Below, piece by piece: positions 1 through 7,726 of a stretch of 64,000 bases of DNA; position 1 is the first letter of the stretch, and each line of letters starts with the position of its first letter. A model generated the notes under the pieces. That model had not been told where the DNA came from. It worked only from the letters and a program-made list of their open reading frames with translations, and did not search any database. This stretch comes from Bacteroidota bacterium (GTDB taxonomy: Bacteria; Bacteroidota; Bacteroidia; 2-12-FULL-35-15). A program made the position numbers and the translations under genes. The stretch covers positions 62,001-126,000 of the forward strand of contig JAQZBR010000004.1 in NCBI GenBank assembly GCA_029237775.1, in the 5' to 3' direction.

Positions 1-1074
1 GGAACGCGACAAAGCCTGGATCCCTCCCATTACCAAGCCAACCGAACAAGCTATCACATAAAAAGCATTCGGTGTATAAACGAACTGATATGTACAAATA
101 CATATCGCGATCCAGATAAATAATGAAACTCCGAGAGCTTTAATATTCCCTATTTTGTTTGAAAGCCGCGAAAATAAAAACGCTCCCAATATCCCTACAA
201 ACTGTATAAGCAGTACACTGATTATTAAATTTCCATCTTCTAACCCTGCTATTTCTTTCTTTGCAAATAAAACCGCCATCAGCATGACGGTTTGAACTCC
301 CATGCTGTATATAAAAAATGCAATAAGGTATCTTTTCAGCTGTTTATACATCTTCAATTCATCCCAGACTTTTGCAAGCTCTCTGAACCCTTTCAAAACA
401 ATATTCCCCTCTGTTGCCAGGGATCTTGTACCATTTGGTAATCTTGCAAAAGTAATTTGCGCAAAACCGATCCACCATACCGCAACCGAAATGAATGAAT
501 ATTTAGCAGGCATTCCCATCGCTTTAATCGCAACCAGATTAAGAATAAGTAATATCGCGCTGCCAAAATAACCCATGCCAAATCCTTTTGCACTGATCTT
601 GTCATGGTCCTGAGGAAATGCGATCTCAGGCAGATACGCGTTATAAAAAACTAAACTACCCCAGAATCCAACACTGGCAAGGAGGATCGACAGCATTCCA
701 AAACCAAGGTGCTCTTTGCTGAAGAAAAACAATGAAGCACAGGAGAAAGATCCGAGAAAACAAAAGAATTGCATGAAACGCTTTTTATTTCCGCTGTAAT
801 CTGCAATCCCCGATAACACCGGTGAAATTAAAGATACTATAACGAATGATAAAGCAACGACATAAGAGTAAAGCTCTGTATTGATAAACTCACAACCAAA
901 CAAAGTAACCTTATCGCTAATGATCTGCCCCGCTTCATTCTTAACACTCGTCACTGCTTCATAAAAAATGGGAAAAATGGCTGTCGTAATAACTAGCGGA
1001 TAGGATGAATTCGCCCAGTCGTAAAATGTCCAGGCATTGATGAGCTTTTTATCACCCTTTTGCAATTGCGCCAT
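1..1074 (-). CDS. MFS transporter, UMF1 (Atg22-like) family, C-terminus cut by window edge
   Basis: Reading the minus strand from the ATG at 1074 gives 358 uninterrupted codons running off the window start, so the C-terminal part is missing. The N-terminus MAQLQKGDKKLINAWTFYDW followed by ANSSY is the YDWANSSY signature of the UMF1/Atg22-like branch of the major facilitator superfamily. At least eight hydrophobic stretches follow (for example VVALSFVIVSLISPVLSGIA, and SVLLIQFVGILGAFLF). The family contains presumed inner-membrane exporters or permeases whose substrates are mostly unknown. It lies 39 bases downstream of the OmpA-type gene on the same strand, with its own TAnnTTTG box overlapping that gene's stop. 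Family call is firm; substrate cannot be inferred. Confidence 0.85.
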   Translation of the reverse strand, partial: MAQLQKGDKKLINAWTFYDWANSSYPLVITTAIFPIFYEAVTSVKNEAGQIISDKVTLFGCEFINTELYSYVVALSFVIVSLISPVLSGIADYSGNKKRFMQFFCFLGSFSCASLFFFSKEHLGFGMLSILLASVGFWGSLVFYNAYLPEIAFPQDHDKISAKGFGMGYFGSAILLILNLVAIKAMGMPAKYSFISVAVWWIGFAQITFARLPNGTRSLATEGNIVLKGFRELAKVWDELKMYKQLKRYLIAFFIYSMGVQTVMLMAVLFAKKEIAGLEDGNLIISVLLIQFVGILGAFLFSRLSNKIGNIKALGVSLFIWIAICICTYQFVYTPNAFYVIACSVGLVMGGIQALSRS

Positions 1075-1108
1075 ATGTGAAAGATTAAAATGTGGTTCCT
1101 GTGTTCTG

Positions 1109-1116
1109 CAAATTTA
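1109..1116 (-). promoter_or_regulatory. TAnnTTTG -7 box for the MFS transporter
   Basis: TAAATTTG on the minus strand matches the Bacteroidota -7 consensus exactly. It overlaps the stop codon of the OmpA-type gene and sits 35 bases before the MFS ATG, so the transporter may be transcribed separately from the gene upstream. Confidence 0.5.
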
Positions 1117-2211
1117 TTCTTTTATTACCACAAACTCCATTCTGTTATTATTTGCTTTGTTTTCGTCTGTATCATTGGGTGCGAGAGGCTCTTCATTACC
1201 AACCCCTTTGTAAGTCATGGGGTTGATCACATCCTGCGATTTGAGATATTCAAAAATAGCTTTTGCCCGTTGTTTGGATAAACGCTTATCTGCTCCTTCA
1301 CCTTCTCCTGTATAAACGTGCCCAACGATCTCTATTTCCATGAAAGGATGCTGATTCAATGTATTGACAAGATGGTCAAGGAATTTATACGAAGCCTGTG
1401 TGAATTCGTCTGTTCCTTTAACAAATTCGATCTTTTCTATTTTTACTTTTTGTCCGGTATTAAAAATATCAGGAAATACGGGAAGGGCGTTTTTTATTTT
1501 GTCTTTGAAGACGGCAACACTATCAAAAGGAACACTTTTTTTCCGAAGGGAAATATCATCCAGGTAATAGTAAGCTTCCTTAAATTCAAACAAGCTCCAT
1601 TTATTTTTTTTTACAAAATCTTCCTTCATTTTCGTGCGGAAGTTACCGATGATCACATACTTCTCACCGCCATGAGCCCGGTAGTCTCCCTGTATCGTGA
1701 TCCAATTCAGGGTGCCGGAAATTCCTTTGTTATAGGTGGTATCAACCAATCCATCCTCTTCGAAGATCATCCCTACCTTAAACTCGTAATCTGAAAAATA
1801 AGCTCCCAGCTGTTTGATGGTAACAGTAACATTACTCGATTCAAGTAATCTGATGTACATTTTGAAGTGATATACCTGTCCCCGTTCCAGCGGCTCAAGC
1901 AATTTCACGTGCATGTATTCTTTGTAGTCTGCCTGAAAGCGGAGACCTACATAAGCGGTCCCTGTTCGTGCACCCTTATACTTTGAGGTATCCCTTTTTT
2001 CGGGCTTCAGATAATAATCAACGGTACCAACACCTTTCCAGGGCACAGCCGCTTTGATGTCAGCGCCTTTGCCTTTGTGCTCCTCAAAACTGGGATTCGG
2101 AATAAGGTTTTTATTTTTTTGAGCCTGAGCAAGATCACAATATAAAAACAGCGCTAAAAACATTATGGTTCTTAACGCTGAGGATAATTTATATTTTTTA
2201 CAATGATCCAA
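1114..2211 (-). CDS. OmpA-family outer-membrane protein with N-terminal carbohydrate-binding-like domain
   Basis: 365 aa. Residues 1-31 look like a signal peptide (KKYK, then a hydrophobic stretch ending CDLAQAQ). Residues about 36-220 begin NLIPNPSFEE, the opening of CBM_4_9-type jelly-roll domains, and may bind a glycan or other ligand. Residues about 255-365 form an OmpA C-terminal peptidoglycan-binding domain (EIVGHVYTGEG, LSKQRAKAIFEYL, NNNRMEFVV). In this family the C-terminal domain anchors the outer membrane to peptidoglycan from the periplasmic side. The only start that leaves a complete signal peptide is a TTG at 2211; the first in-frame ATG (2163) would leave a very short one. Ligand is unknown. 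Confidence 0.85.
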   Translation of the reverse strand: MDHCKKYKLSSALRTIMFLALFLYCDLAQAQKNKNLIPNPSFEEHKGKGADIKAAVPWKGVGTVDYYLKPEKRDTSKYKGARTGTAYVGLRFQADYKEYMHVKLLEPLERGQVYHFKMYIRLLESSNVTVTIKQLGAYFSDYEFKVGMIFEEDGLVDTTYNKGISGTLNWITIQGDYRAHGGEKYVIIGNFRTKMKEDFVKKNKWSLFEFKEAYYYLDDISLRKKSVPFDSVAVFKDKIKNALPVFPDIFNTGQKVKIEKIEFVKGTDEFTQASYKFLDHLVNTLNQHPFMEIEIVGHVYTGEGEGADKRLSKQRAKAIFEYLKSQDVINPMTYKGVGNEEPLAPNDTDENKANNNRMEFVVIKE

Positions 2212-2261
2212 TTTTTATGAATTTGCTTCGGCAGACTTTGCAATTACATTACACAATTTCA

Positions 2262-3287
2262 TTAAAATCTGAACTCTTTAACAGTATCAACAAAACATTT
2301 TACTTTGTCTTTTTCAAGATCAGGATACAATCCGTGCCCTAAATTTGCAATGTGGCGGTGCGGCCCGAACGCCTTTAGCATTTTGATCGCTTCCTTTTTA
2401 ATCACATCGTAATCCGAATAAAGGAGACATGGATCGATATTTCCCTGTAATGTTTTATTTTCGCCTATCAACCTCCGCGATTCTGCAATGTCCATTGTCC
2501 AGTCGAGCCCGATCGTATCACAGCTCAATTTTCCCATTTCTACTCTTGCAAAATGAGCATCCTTAGCAAAAACGGTGAAAGGAACTTCTGTGATCGCATT
2601 GCATATCTGAGATATGTATTTCAAAGAAAACTCTTTGTACTGCTCAGGTGACAAAACACCCGCCCAACTGTCAAAAAGCTGCAACATATCAGCGCCTGCA
2701 ACAATCTGGCCCTTTAAATAGTTGATAGTGCTGTCCGTGATCTTCTGTAACAACTGATGTGCCAGTACAGGCTGGGTATACAGAAACTTCTTGGCTTTGG
2801 AGAATGTTTTACTCCCGCTGCCTTCGATCATATAAGCAAAAATGGTCCATGGCGCACCGGCAAAGCCTATCAAGGGCACACGGCCATTCAGTTCCTTTTT
2901 GGTGAGCTTTATGGCATCGATCACATAGTGAAGATCTTCTGGCTTTGCAACCCGAAGCTGTTTTATATCGTCTTCCGATTTAATTGTTTTCTCAAACCAA
3001 GGCCCTTTCGCCTCTATCATCTGGTAAGGCAAGCCCATCGCTTCCGGGATCACCAGGATATCGGAAAAAATAATGGCTGCATCCACCCCAAGGATATCCA
3101 CGGGCTGGATCGTTACTTCACAAGCAAATTCGGGGGTTTCCACCAGTTCTTTAAAACCGCCCATTTTTGCTCTTACTTCACGGTATTCAGGCAATATTCT
3201 GCCGGCCTGGCGCATTAACCAAACAGGAGTTCTTTCCGTTTTCTCGCCTCTTGCTGCTCTTAAAATCAAATCATTTTTAATGGTCAT
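2262..3287 (-). CDS. hemE: Uroporphyrinogen decarboxylase
   Basis: 341 aa, the normal length. HemE decarboxylates the four acetate side chains of uroporphyrinogen III to give coproporphyrinogen III in haem synthesis, in the cytoplasm. Visible signatures are the N-terminal [18 protein letters not shown] block with the substrate-binding arginines, the [16 protein letters not shown] block with the key aspartate, GFAGAPWTI, and [12 protein letters not shown] near the C-terminus. No other haem genes are adjacent. The start is fixed by a TAAATTTG box ending only four bases before the ATG, which suggests a leaderless or nearly leaderless mRNA. Confidence 0.97.
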   Translation of the reverse strand: MTIKNDLILRAARGEKTERTPVWLMRQAGRILPEYREVRAKMGGFKELVETPEFACEVTIQPVDILGVDAAIIFSDILVIPEAMGLPYQMIEAKGPWFEKTIKSEDDIKQLRVAKPEDLHYVIDAIKLTKKELNGRVPLIGFAGAPWTIFAYMIEGSGSKTFSKAKKFLYTQPVLAHQLLQKITDSTINYLKGQIVAGADMLQLFDSWAGVLSPEQYKEFSLKYISQICNAITEVPFTVFAKDAHFARVEMGKLSCDTIGLDWTMDIAESRRLIGENKTLQGNIDPCLLYSDYDVIKKEAIKMLKAFGPHRHIANLGHGLYPDLEKDKVKCFVDTVKEFRF

Positions 3288-3291
3288 ACTT

Positions 3292-3299
3292 CAAATTTA
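3292..3299 (-). promoter_or_regulatory. TAnnTTTG -7 box for hemE
   Basis: TAAATTTG on the minus strand, an exact match to the Bacteroidota -7 consensus. Only AAGT separates it from the hemE ATG, so transcription would begin at or next to the start codon. Confidence 0.65.
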
Positions 3300-3310
3300 G
3301 TCATTTATAG

Positions 3311-5383
3311 TTATTGCGGGTGATAAACGCGAACCGCCTCTTTCAATACTTTATTCTTATCCAGCGAAACCGGCTTGGTTTTATGCTTACTGTATAATTC
3401 CATCTGATCGGTGGAATGAGGGTCATTCTTTTTACGAGAAGCACCGAAAGGGACAACCGCTTCATAGGTATTTCCCTTAGGTGAAAACTTTGCGAACATT
3501 ATGAATGAATCTCCGTTCACTGCTTTTAGTATTCCTGACCCGTCCGTCTTAGATGCCATTGCCTGCAAGCATTCCGGAAATCCGGATGCGGAAAATGATT
3601 TGTCCCCTCTTACAATTTTTTGCACGTCCCCGAAAGGAATATCAAGAGTTTTATAATGCTTCAACATGAAAGCTTTCGCAATTTTTATAGAAGCGATAAG
3701 CTCATCCGTGGTGTATGAAAATCCGGTTTCAAGTTCATTATAAGCTGCACCTTTCCGGATAAAAAGATCATTGAAGGTTACCGTCACTAAAGCTGCTTCC
3801 CGGTTATCAATTTCACCGCAGAAATTCCACTTCTTTAATTTGATTATTGCATCGGCAAGTTCAGGGTATTGGGTTTCATCGAGATCTAACACAGGTTTAA
3901 AAATCGTATAGATACCTCCGGTCTTTGAAGGGTACTGACAATCGTATTTGATCTTTTTAAACTCTTCGAAATTAATCCTTGACTTGCTTACTATGATCTC
4001 ATTGAAACGGAGATCACGGTTATTAACCCTGTTCCATGAAAAAGCAGATTGCTTATCATAACTGGACTCCATAGGGTTCTCTGCATTTGCAGTACAATGA
4101 AAGGGTGTATTATTGGTATTGTACAAGTAACCACATTTTGGATTGTATTTTAAAGGAAGCTGTCCTATACCATAAAATGAATTCCATAAAGTTTTCGAAG
4201 TATTACCGGGCACCGTTTTTTGCCAGTTGAAAGCGTTATCCCTTTTTGGAAGTCCGGCATTGAACAAATAAAAAATATTATCCTTATCATCAGCCATCAT
4301 AAAATTGAAGAGAGGAATTCCCTGTATTTCCATCGCTTCATAAAACTGAGAGTACTCCTTCGCCTTCGACATCTTATACCATTGTTCTGCAGCCTTTACA
4401 TTGAACATCGTGTTGTAACGAAGCGCGTACACTCCTTTCTCCGTCCGATATGCGGGACCGTAAACACACCATAAAGCCTGACGCTTTACCGTAATTTTTC
4501 CTGTCCCAACTTTAACTTTTAAGGGGATTTTAGAAACTTCAAAATTCTTCCACTCACCATCGAATTTATACTGATTCTTATTTTCCGGATTAAGCTCCAT
4601 TTCATAAATATCAACATAGTCTGGCCAGTTAAAAGTTATTGCCCATCCCAAATGATCATTGCAACCCATTGCAGGCACGATCATCCCGGGAACAAGCGCA
4701 CCATAGATATTCATCCCTTCATCACTATGTAAATGGGCTTCATACCATGATGCCGGGCCTTCGATCGGAACATGAGGATTGATCATCAAATAAGTTGAGC
4801 TGTCGGCAGTGATCGCTGAATTCATCGCCACAGCATTGCTTCCCGCATTTGCATTGAAGATATAATCATCAGGTTTCCCCTTCACAACAAACTCAAGCGC
4901 CCTTGAAACGCCAACCATATTTGTAAGGATGATGACATAAGCGGTGATTACATTTTGAGGCGTAACAGGAAAAATTCCTTTCAGCTTAATTTCCTTCTGA
5001 TGTGATAAAGCGTATGCATTTAACCCATCAACATATCCTTGCAAAACTTTTCGGTAAGCTGGAGAGAGATCTTTTTCATACATCGCTTCCACCTGCTCTT
5101 TTGCCCTGATGAATTTCACAAAATAATCGGAAGGAGCTGATGCCTTACCTTTAATTTCAGCAAGTCTCCCTGAAGCTGTGATCATCATCAGCTGGATGTT
5201 TTCAAAGTCATCTTCAGCATGAGCCCAGGCAAGTCCATAAGCGACTTTCGCATCCGTTGAAGCAAAAATATGGGGAACGCCAAAAGTGTCGCGTGCGATT
5301 GAAATATTGTCAACATGGATCTGTGACAATCCGCGAACAGCAAGAAAAAGAAATATAATAAGCGGGAGTAATCTTCGTTCCAT
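3311..5383 (-). CDS. Penicillin acylase-family (peptidase S45) amidohydrolase, secreted
   Basis: 690 aa. Residues 1-21 form a signal peptide ending RGLSQ. The proenzyme layout of Ntn hydrolases is clear: a short alpha chain (IARDTFGVPHIFASTDAKVAYGLAWAHAEDDF), a linker, then the beta chain beginning at Ser182 in NAGSNAVAMN, which fits the GSN(N/A)-A pattern where Ser becomes the N-terminal nucleophile after autocleavage. Later blocks GMIVPAMGCNDHLGWAIT and FSWNRVNNRD fit the family. Members hydrolyse amide bonds in penicillins, acyl-homoserine lactones or peptides-like acyl amides; the substrate here cannot be told from sequence. Probably periplasmic. It ends 23 bases before hemE on the same strand. 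Confidence 0.9.
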   Translation of the reverse strand: MERRLLPLIIFLFLAVRGLSQIHVDNISIARDTFGVPHIFASTDAKVAYGLAWAHAEDDFENIQLMMITASGRLAEIKGKASAPSDYFVKFIRAKEQVEAMYEKDLSPAYRKVLQGYVDGLNAYALSHQKEIKLKGIFPVTPQNVITAYVIILTNMVGVSRALEFVVKGKPDDYIFNANAGSNAVAMNSAITADSSTYLMINPHVPIEGPASWYEAHLHSDEGMNIYGALVPGMIVPAMGCNDHLGWAITFNWPDYVDIYEMELNPENKNQYKFDGEWKNFEVSKIPLKVKVGTGKITVKRQALWCVYGPAYRTEKGVYALRYNTMFNVKAAEQWYKMSKAKEYSQFYEAMEIQGIPLFNFMMADDKDNIFYLFNAGLPKRDNAFNWQKTVPGNTSKTLWNSFYGIGQLPLKYNPKCGYLYNTNNTPFHCTANAENPMESSYDKQSAFSWNRVNNRDLRFNEIIVSKSRINFEEFKKIKYDCQYPSKTGGIYTIFKPVLDLDETQYPELADAIIKLKKWNFCGEIDNREAALVTVTFNDLFIRKGAAYNELETGFSYTTDELIASIKIAKAFMLKHYKTLDIPFGDVQKIVRGDKSFSASGFPECLQAMASKTDGSGILKAVNGDSFIMFAKFSPKGNTYEAVVPFGASRKKNDPHSTDQMELYSKHKTKPVSLDKNKVLKEAVRVYHPQ

Positions 5384-5446
5384 TAATTCCGGTAAAAATA
5401 ATAATTAGAGGCGTATTAACGGGAGAAATCCTATCTCTTTTATGAT

Positions 5447-5454
5447 TAATTTTG
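5447..5454 (+). promoter_or_regulatory. TAnnTTTG -7 box for the SnoaL-like gene
   Basis: TAATTTTG, exact consensus, 18 bases before the ATG at 5473. Confidence 0.6.
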
Positions 5455-5472
5455 CATTGAAACTTCTCTATT

Positions 5473-5835
5473 ATGAAAGCTTTACAAAACGAAGAGATCG
5501 CTAAAAAATGGTTTGATGCATTCAACACGCATGATCTTGAAGCATTGCTGAAACTCTATCATGAAGAAGCCGAGCATTTCAGTCCGAAGCTTAAGCTTAG
5601 AAAGCCCGAAACAAATGGTTTGGTGAAAGGTAAGAATGCTTTACGCGAATGGTGGCAGGATGCGTTCGACAGGCTACCATCCCTGAATTACAATTACACT
5701 TCTCTTACTGCAAATAATGAACGAGTGTTTATGGAATATGTCCGTAAAGTGGATAATGAAGAGAATATGCTTATTGCAGAAGTTCTGGAAATTAAAGGCG
5801 GGATGATAGTGGCCTCAAGGGTTTATCATGGCTAG
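5473..5835 (+). CDS. SnoaL-like / NTF2-fold domain protein
   Basis: 120 aa single-domain protein. The opening AKKWFDAFNTHDLEALLKLY followed by HEEAEHFSP is the standard beginning of SnoaL/NTF2-like polyketide-cyclase-fold proteins, and the length fits one cone-shaped domain. Such proteins bind small hydrophobic ligands or act as isomerases; no catalytic assignment is possible here. It is cytoplasmic (no signal peptide), transcribed alone and divergently from the acylase gene, with its own promoter box. Confidence 0.8.
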   Translation: MKALQNEEIAKKWFDAFNTHDLEALLKLYHEEAEHFSPKLKLRKPETNGLVKGKNALREWWQDAFDRLPSLNYNYTSLTANNERVFMEYVRKVDNEENMLIAEVLEIKGGMIVASRVYHG

Positions 5836-5850
5836 ACATGATTTTTTCTC

Positions 5851-6276
5851 TTAACATTTTAAGGCATCACCAAGATGCACTTCCACTTTTAAATTACGCA
5901 ACTCTTTTGGAAAATTATAATTAAAGAACCACTTCATAAAACGGATCTCAAGCCCTTTAGAAAAGTTTTCGCCACACTTTTTACTATCGACCAACCTGTA
6001 GTATTCCATCTTTCCTTCATTTGTGATCGACAATCCCACATCAATATAAACAGCGCTGCAATCCTTACATGACAGTTTGATATCCTGCTCTTTCAATATT
6101 CTGAGAAATTCCTTGTTCCAATCCGCATCCACTTTTTTCCATGCTGAAGATTGTGACTCATTCAGTTGATAATATTTAGTGTAGACCGGTAAGGTGTCCT
6201 GAGGAACGATCAGCTCCTGAGCAGGAATTCTGCATGCGACAACCATTAGTATAAAAAGACTGATGCGCTTCTTCAT
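5851..6276 (-). CDS. Hypothetical secreted protein
   Basis: 141 aa with a signal peptide (MKKRISLFILMVVACRIPAQ). The C-terminal half, about residues 80-136 (VYIDVGLSITNEGKMEYYRL and following), faintly resembles the TonB C-terminal fold used in many small periplasmic Bacteroidota proteins, but I would not assign that family. There are three further cysteines (KLSCKDC, KKCGE). Its ATG overlaps the stop of the upstream S4-domain gene by one base (TAATG), so the two are probably co-translated. Function unknown. Confidence 0.65.
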   Translation of the reverse strand: MKKRISLFILMVVACRIPAQELIVPQDTLPVYTKYYQLNESQSSAWKKVDADWNKEFLRILKEQDIKLSCKDCSAVYIDVGLSITNEGKMEYYRLVDSKKCGENFSKGLEIRFMKWFFNYNFPKELRNLKVEVHLGDALKC

Positions 6277-6482
6277 TATTCGAGCAAGATACTATTTCCA
6301 TTAAACTCAACCTTAAATCCTGCACGGATCTTATTCCTTTTACGAAGCTCCGTTTCACCATTCACCTTAACCATTCCCTGATCGATCACCATATTTGCAT
6401 CAGCTCCGTTTTCGACCCAGGCAAGTGCTTTTAGAAGTTGATTCAGCTGGATATGATCGTCCTTTATTTTAAATGTTTCCAT
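6276..6482 (-). CDS. Small S4-domain RNA-binding protein (YbcJ/YaaA-like)
   Basis: 68 aa, one S4 domain. The pattern IQLNQLLKALAWVENGADAN followed by VIDQGMVKVNGETELRKRNKI and a final hydrophobic strand is the compact S4 fold seen in YbcJ and YaaA, which bind structured RNA. A near-consensus box, TAACTTTA (6487-6494, minus), ends a few bases before the ATG. It is divergent from the DUF493 gene and overlaps the following small secreted protein by one base. Confidence 0.85.
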   Translation of the reverse strand: METFKIKDDHIQLNQLLKALAWVENGADANMVIDQGMVKVNGETELRKRNKIRAGFKVEFNGNSILLE

Positions 6483-6503
6483 TTCGTAAAGTTAGTATTT
6501 CCG

Positions 6504-6511
6504 TATCTTTG
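6504..6511 (+). promoter_or_regulatory. TAnnTTTG -7 box for the DUF493 gene
   Basis: TATCTTTG, exact consensus. Only CAAC separates it from the ATG at 6516, again suggesting a leaderless transcript. Confidence 0.65.
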
Positions 6512-6515
6512 CAAC

Positions 6516-6791
6516 ATGACTTTTGATGAACAATTTAAAAATCTATACGAGAAGCTTTCGAAGGACAAGAACTGGCCGCAGGTGTATATGTTCAAATTTA
6601 TTATCACTGCCGACAATAAAAAAATAGCACAGGTGGAAGCGAAATTTTCTGACGAAGCCATAATTCATCAGAAAGAATCCAGCGGAGGAAAATACATGAG
6701 CATTACCGTGAAAGAAGTGATGCTAAATGCTGAAGCTGTAATTGAAAAGTATCGTGAGATAAGTCATATCGAAGGCGTGATGTCCTTATAA
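6516..6791 (+). CDS. DUF493 family protein (YbeD-like)
   Basis: 91 aa (MTFDEQFKNLYEKLSKDKNW). WPQVYMFKFIITADNKKIAQ and the KYMSITVKEVMLNAEAVIEKY ending are typical of DUF493, a ferredoxin-like ACT-type small domain. The E. coli relative YbeD lies near lipoate genes and is thought to have an allosteric or regulatory role. The open frame extends upstream to 6438, but that part is antisense to the S4 gene, and the promoter box at 6504 places the start at 6516. Confidence 0.85.
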   Translation: MTFDEQFKNLYEKLSKDKNWPQVYMFKFIITADNKKIAQVEAKFSDEAIIHQKESSGGKYMSITVKEVMLNAEAVIEKYREISHIEGVMSL

Positions 6792-6794
6792 TTA

Positions 6795-7664
6795 TCAGCT
6801 GATCATTTCATTCAGATTTTTCTTTATAGTATTAGCGATCTCATCAGTAGGAAGGTCATTTTGTTCGTGTCCAAATGGATCTTCAATCTCTTCTGCGATC
6901 AGCTCCAGACTCGCAAATGCGTAAAACACAAAAAGAACAATGGGGATTGTCGCCCATTTCAGATCAGCTATCAAACCAAGCGGAAGGGTGATGACATATA
7001 AAAAGATCATTCGCTTAATAAAGGAGCTGTAAGAATATGGAATAGGTGTTTTCCGGATTCTTTCGCATGCACCGGCAACATTAGTGAATGAACGAAGCTC
7101 ATCGTTTATCATTAACAATTTCTCTTCCGAAATGATCTTTTTGCTGACGAGACTTTCCGAATCTTTATACAGCTGACCTGCGATACGGTTCGGAATATGA
7201 TTAAACTCCTTGAGTTGTGATAATCTCAGATCAGGATGCTCTTCCAGCTGTTCCTGAATAAAACCTCCACGCAAATGTTCCTTCAAAGCAAAGGCATAAT
7301 TGGAAATGTGAATCCTGAAATTATTCTTCAGTTCTCTATGTTGCTCAGGTATAAAAGCATTGTATTTTAACATGAGGTTCCTGCTGTTATTTACCAGGTC
7401 CCCAAAAAGTTTTCTGCCTTCCCACCATCTCTCATAAGCAGTGTTCGTTCTGAACACCAATAATAAGGAGATCACAAACCCAAGAAGTGAATGCATCACT
7501 GTTGTACTTCGTAAGGCCACACATTTAAGTTCAATATGCATATAACACAAAACGGCTGAAAGCATGACCAATCCTATCATCGCAGGAATCAGCTGCCTGA
7601 ACGAATCTGATTTATGAAAAGAAAAAATAAGTGAGAACCAATGTTTCGGATTATATGCCTTCAT
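6795..7664 (-). CDS. Bestrophin-family (RFP-TM, UPF0187) anion channel
   Basis: 289 aa. The bacterial bestrophin hallmarks are present: HSLLGFVISLLLVFRTNTAY followed by ERWWEGRKLFGDLVNNSRNL, the central TPIPYSYSSFIKRMIFLYVI block, and a C-terminal EEIEDPFGHEQNDLPTDEI motif, where the acidic residues form part of the regulatory region. There are four hydrophobic stretches as expected for the pentameric inner-membrane channel. Bacterial members are weakly selective ion channels (KpBest conducts cations). It is convergent with DUF493 (three bases between stops) and is downstream of the acn terminator. Confidence 0.92.
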   Translation of the reverse strand: MKAYNPKHWFSLIFSFHKSDSFRQLIPAMIGLVMLSAVLCYMHIELKCVALRSTTVMHSLLGFVISLLLVFRTNTAYERWWEGRKLFGDLVNNSRNLMLKYNAFIPEQHRELKNNFRIHISNYAFALKEHLRGGFIQEQLEEHPDLRLSQLKEFNHIPNRIAGQLYKDSESLVSKKIISEEKLLMINDELRSFTNVAGACERIRKTPIPYSYSSFIKRMIFLYVITLPLGLIADLKWATIPIVLFVFYAFASLELIAEEIEDPFGHEQNDLPTDEIANTIKKNLNEMIS

Positions 7665-7675
7665 ACATCATGTAA

Positions 7676-7706
7676 TTAAAAAGCCGTTCTGAGATCAGAA
7701 CGGCTT
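7676..7706 (-). terminator. Intrinsic terminator downstream of aconitase
   Basis: A perfect 10-bp stem, AAGCCGTTCT pairing with AGAACGGCTT, around a six-base loop, followed on the minus strand by TTTTT. It stands between the acn stop and the bestrophin ATG and so ends acn transcription. Confidence 0.85.
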
Positions 7707-7726
7707 TCTTGCTTTAATGAATTTAA

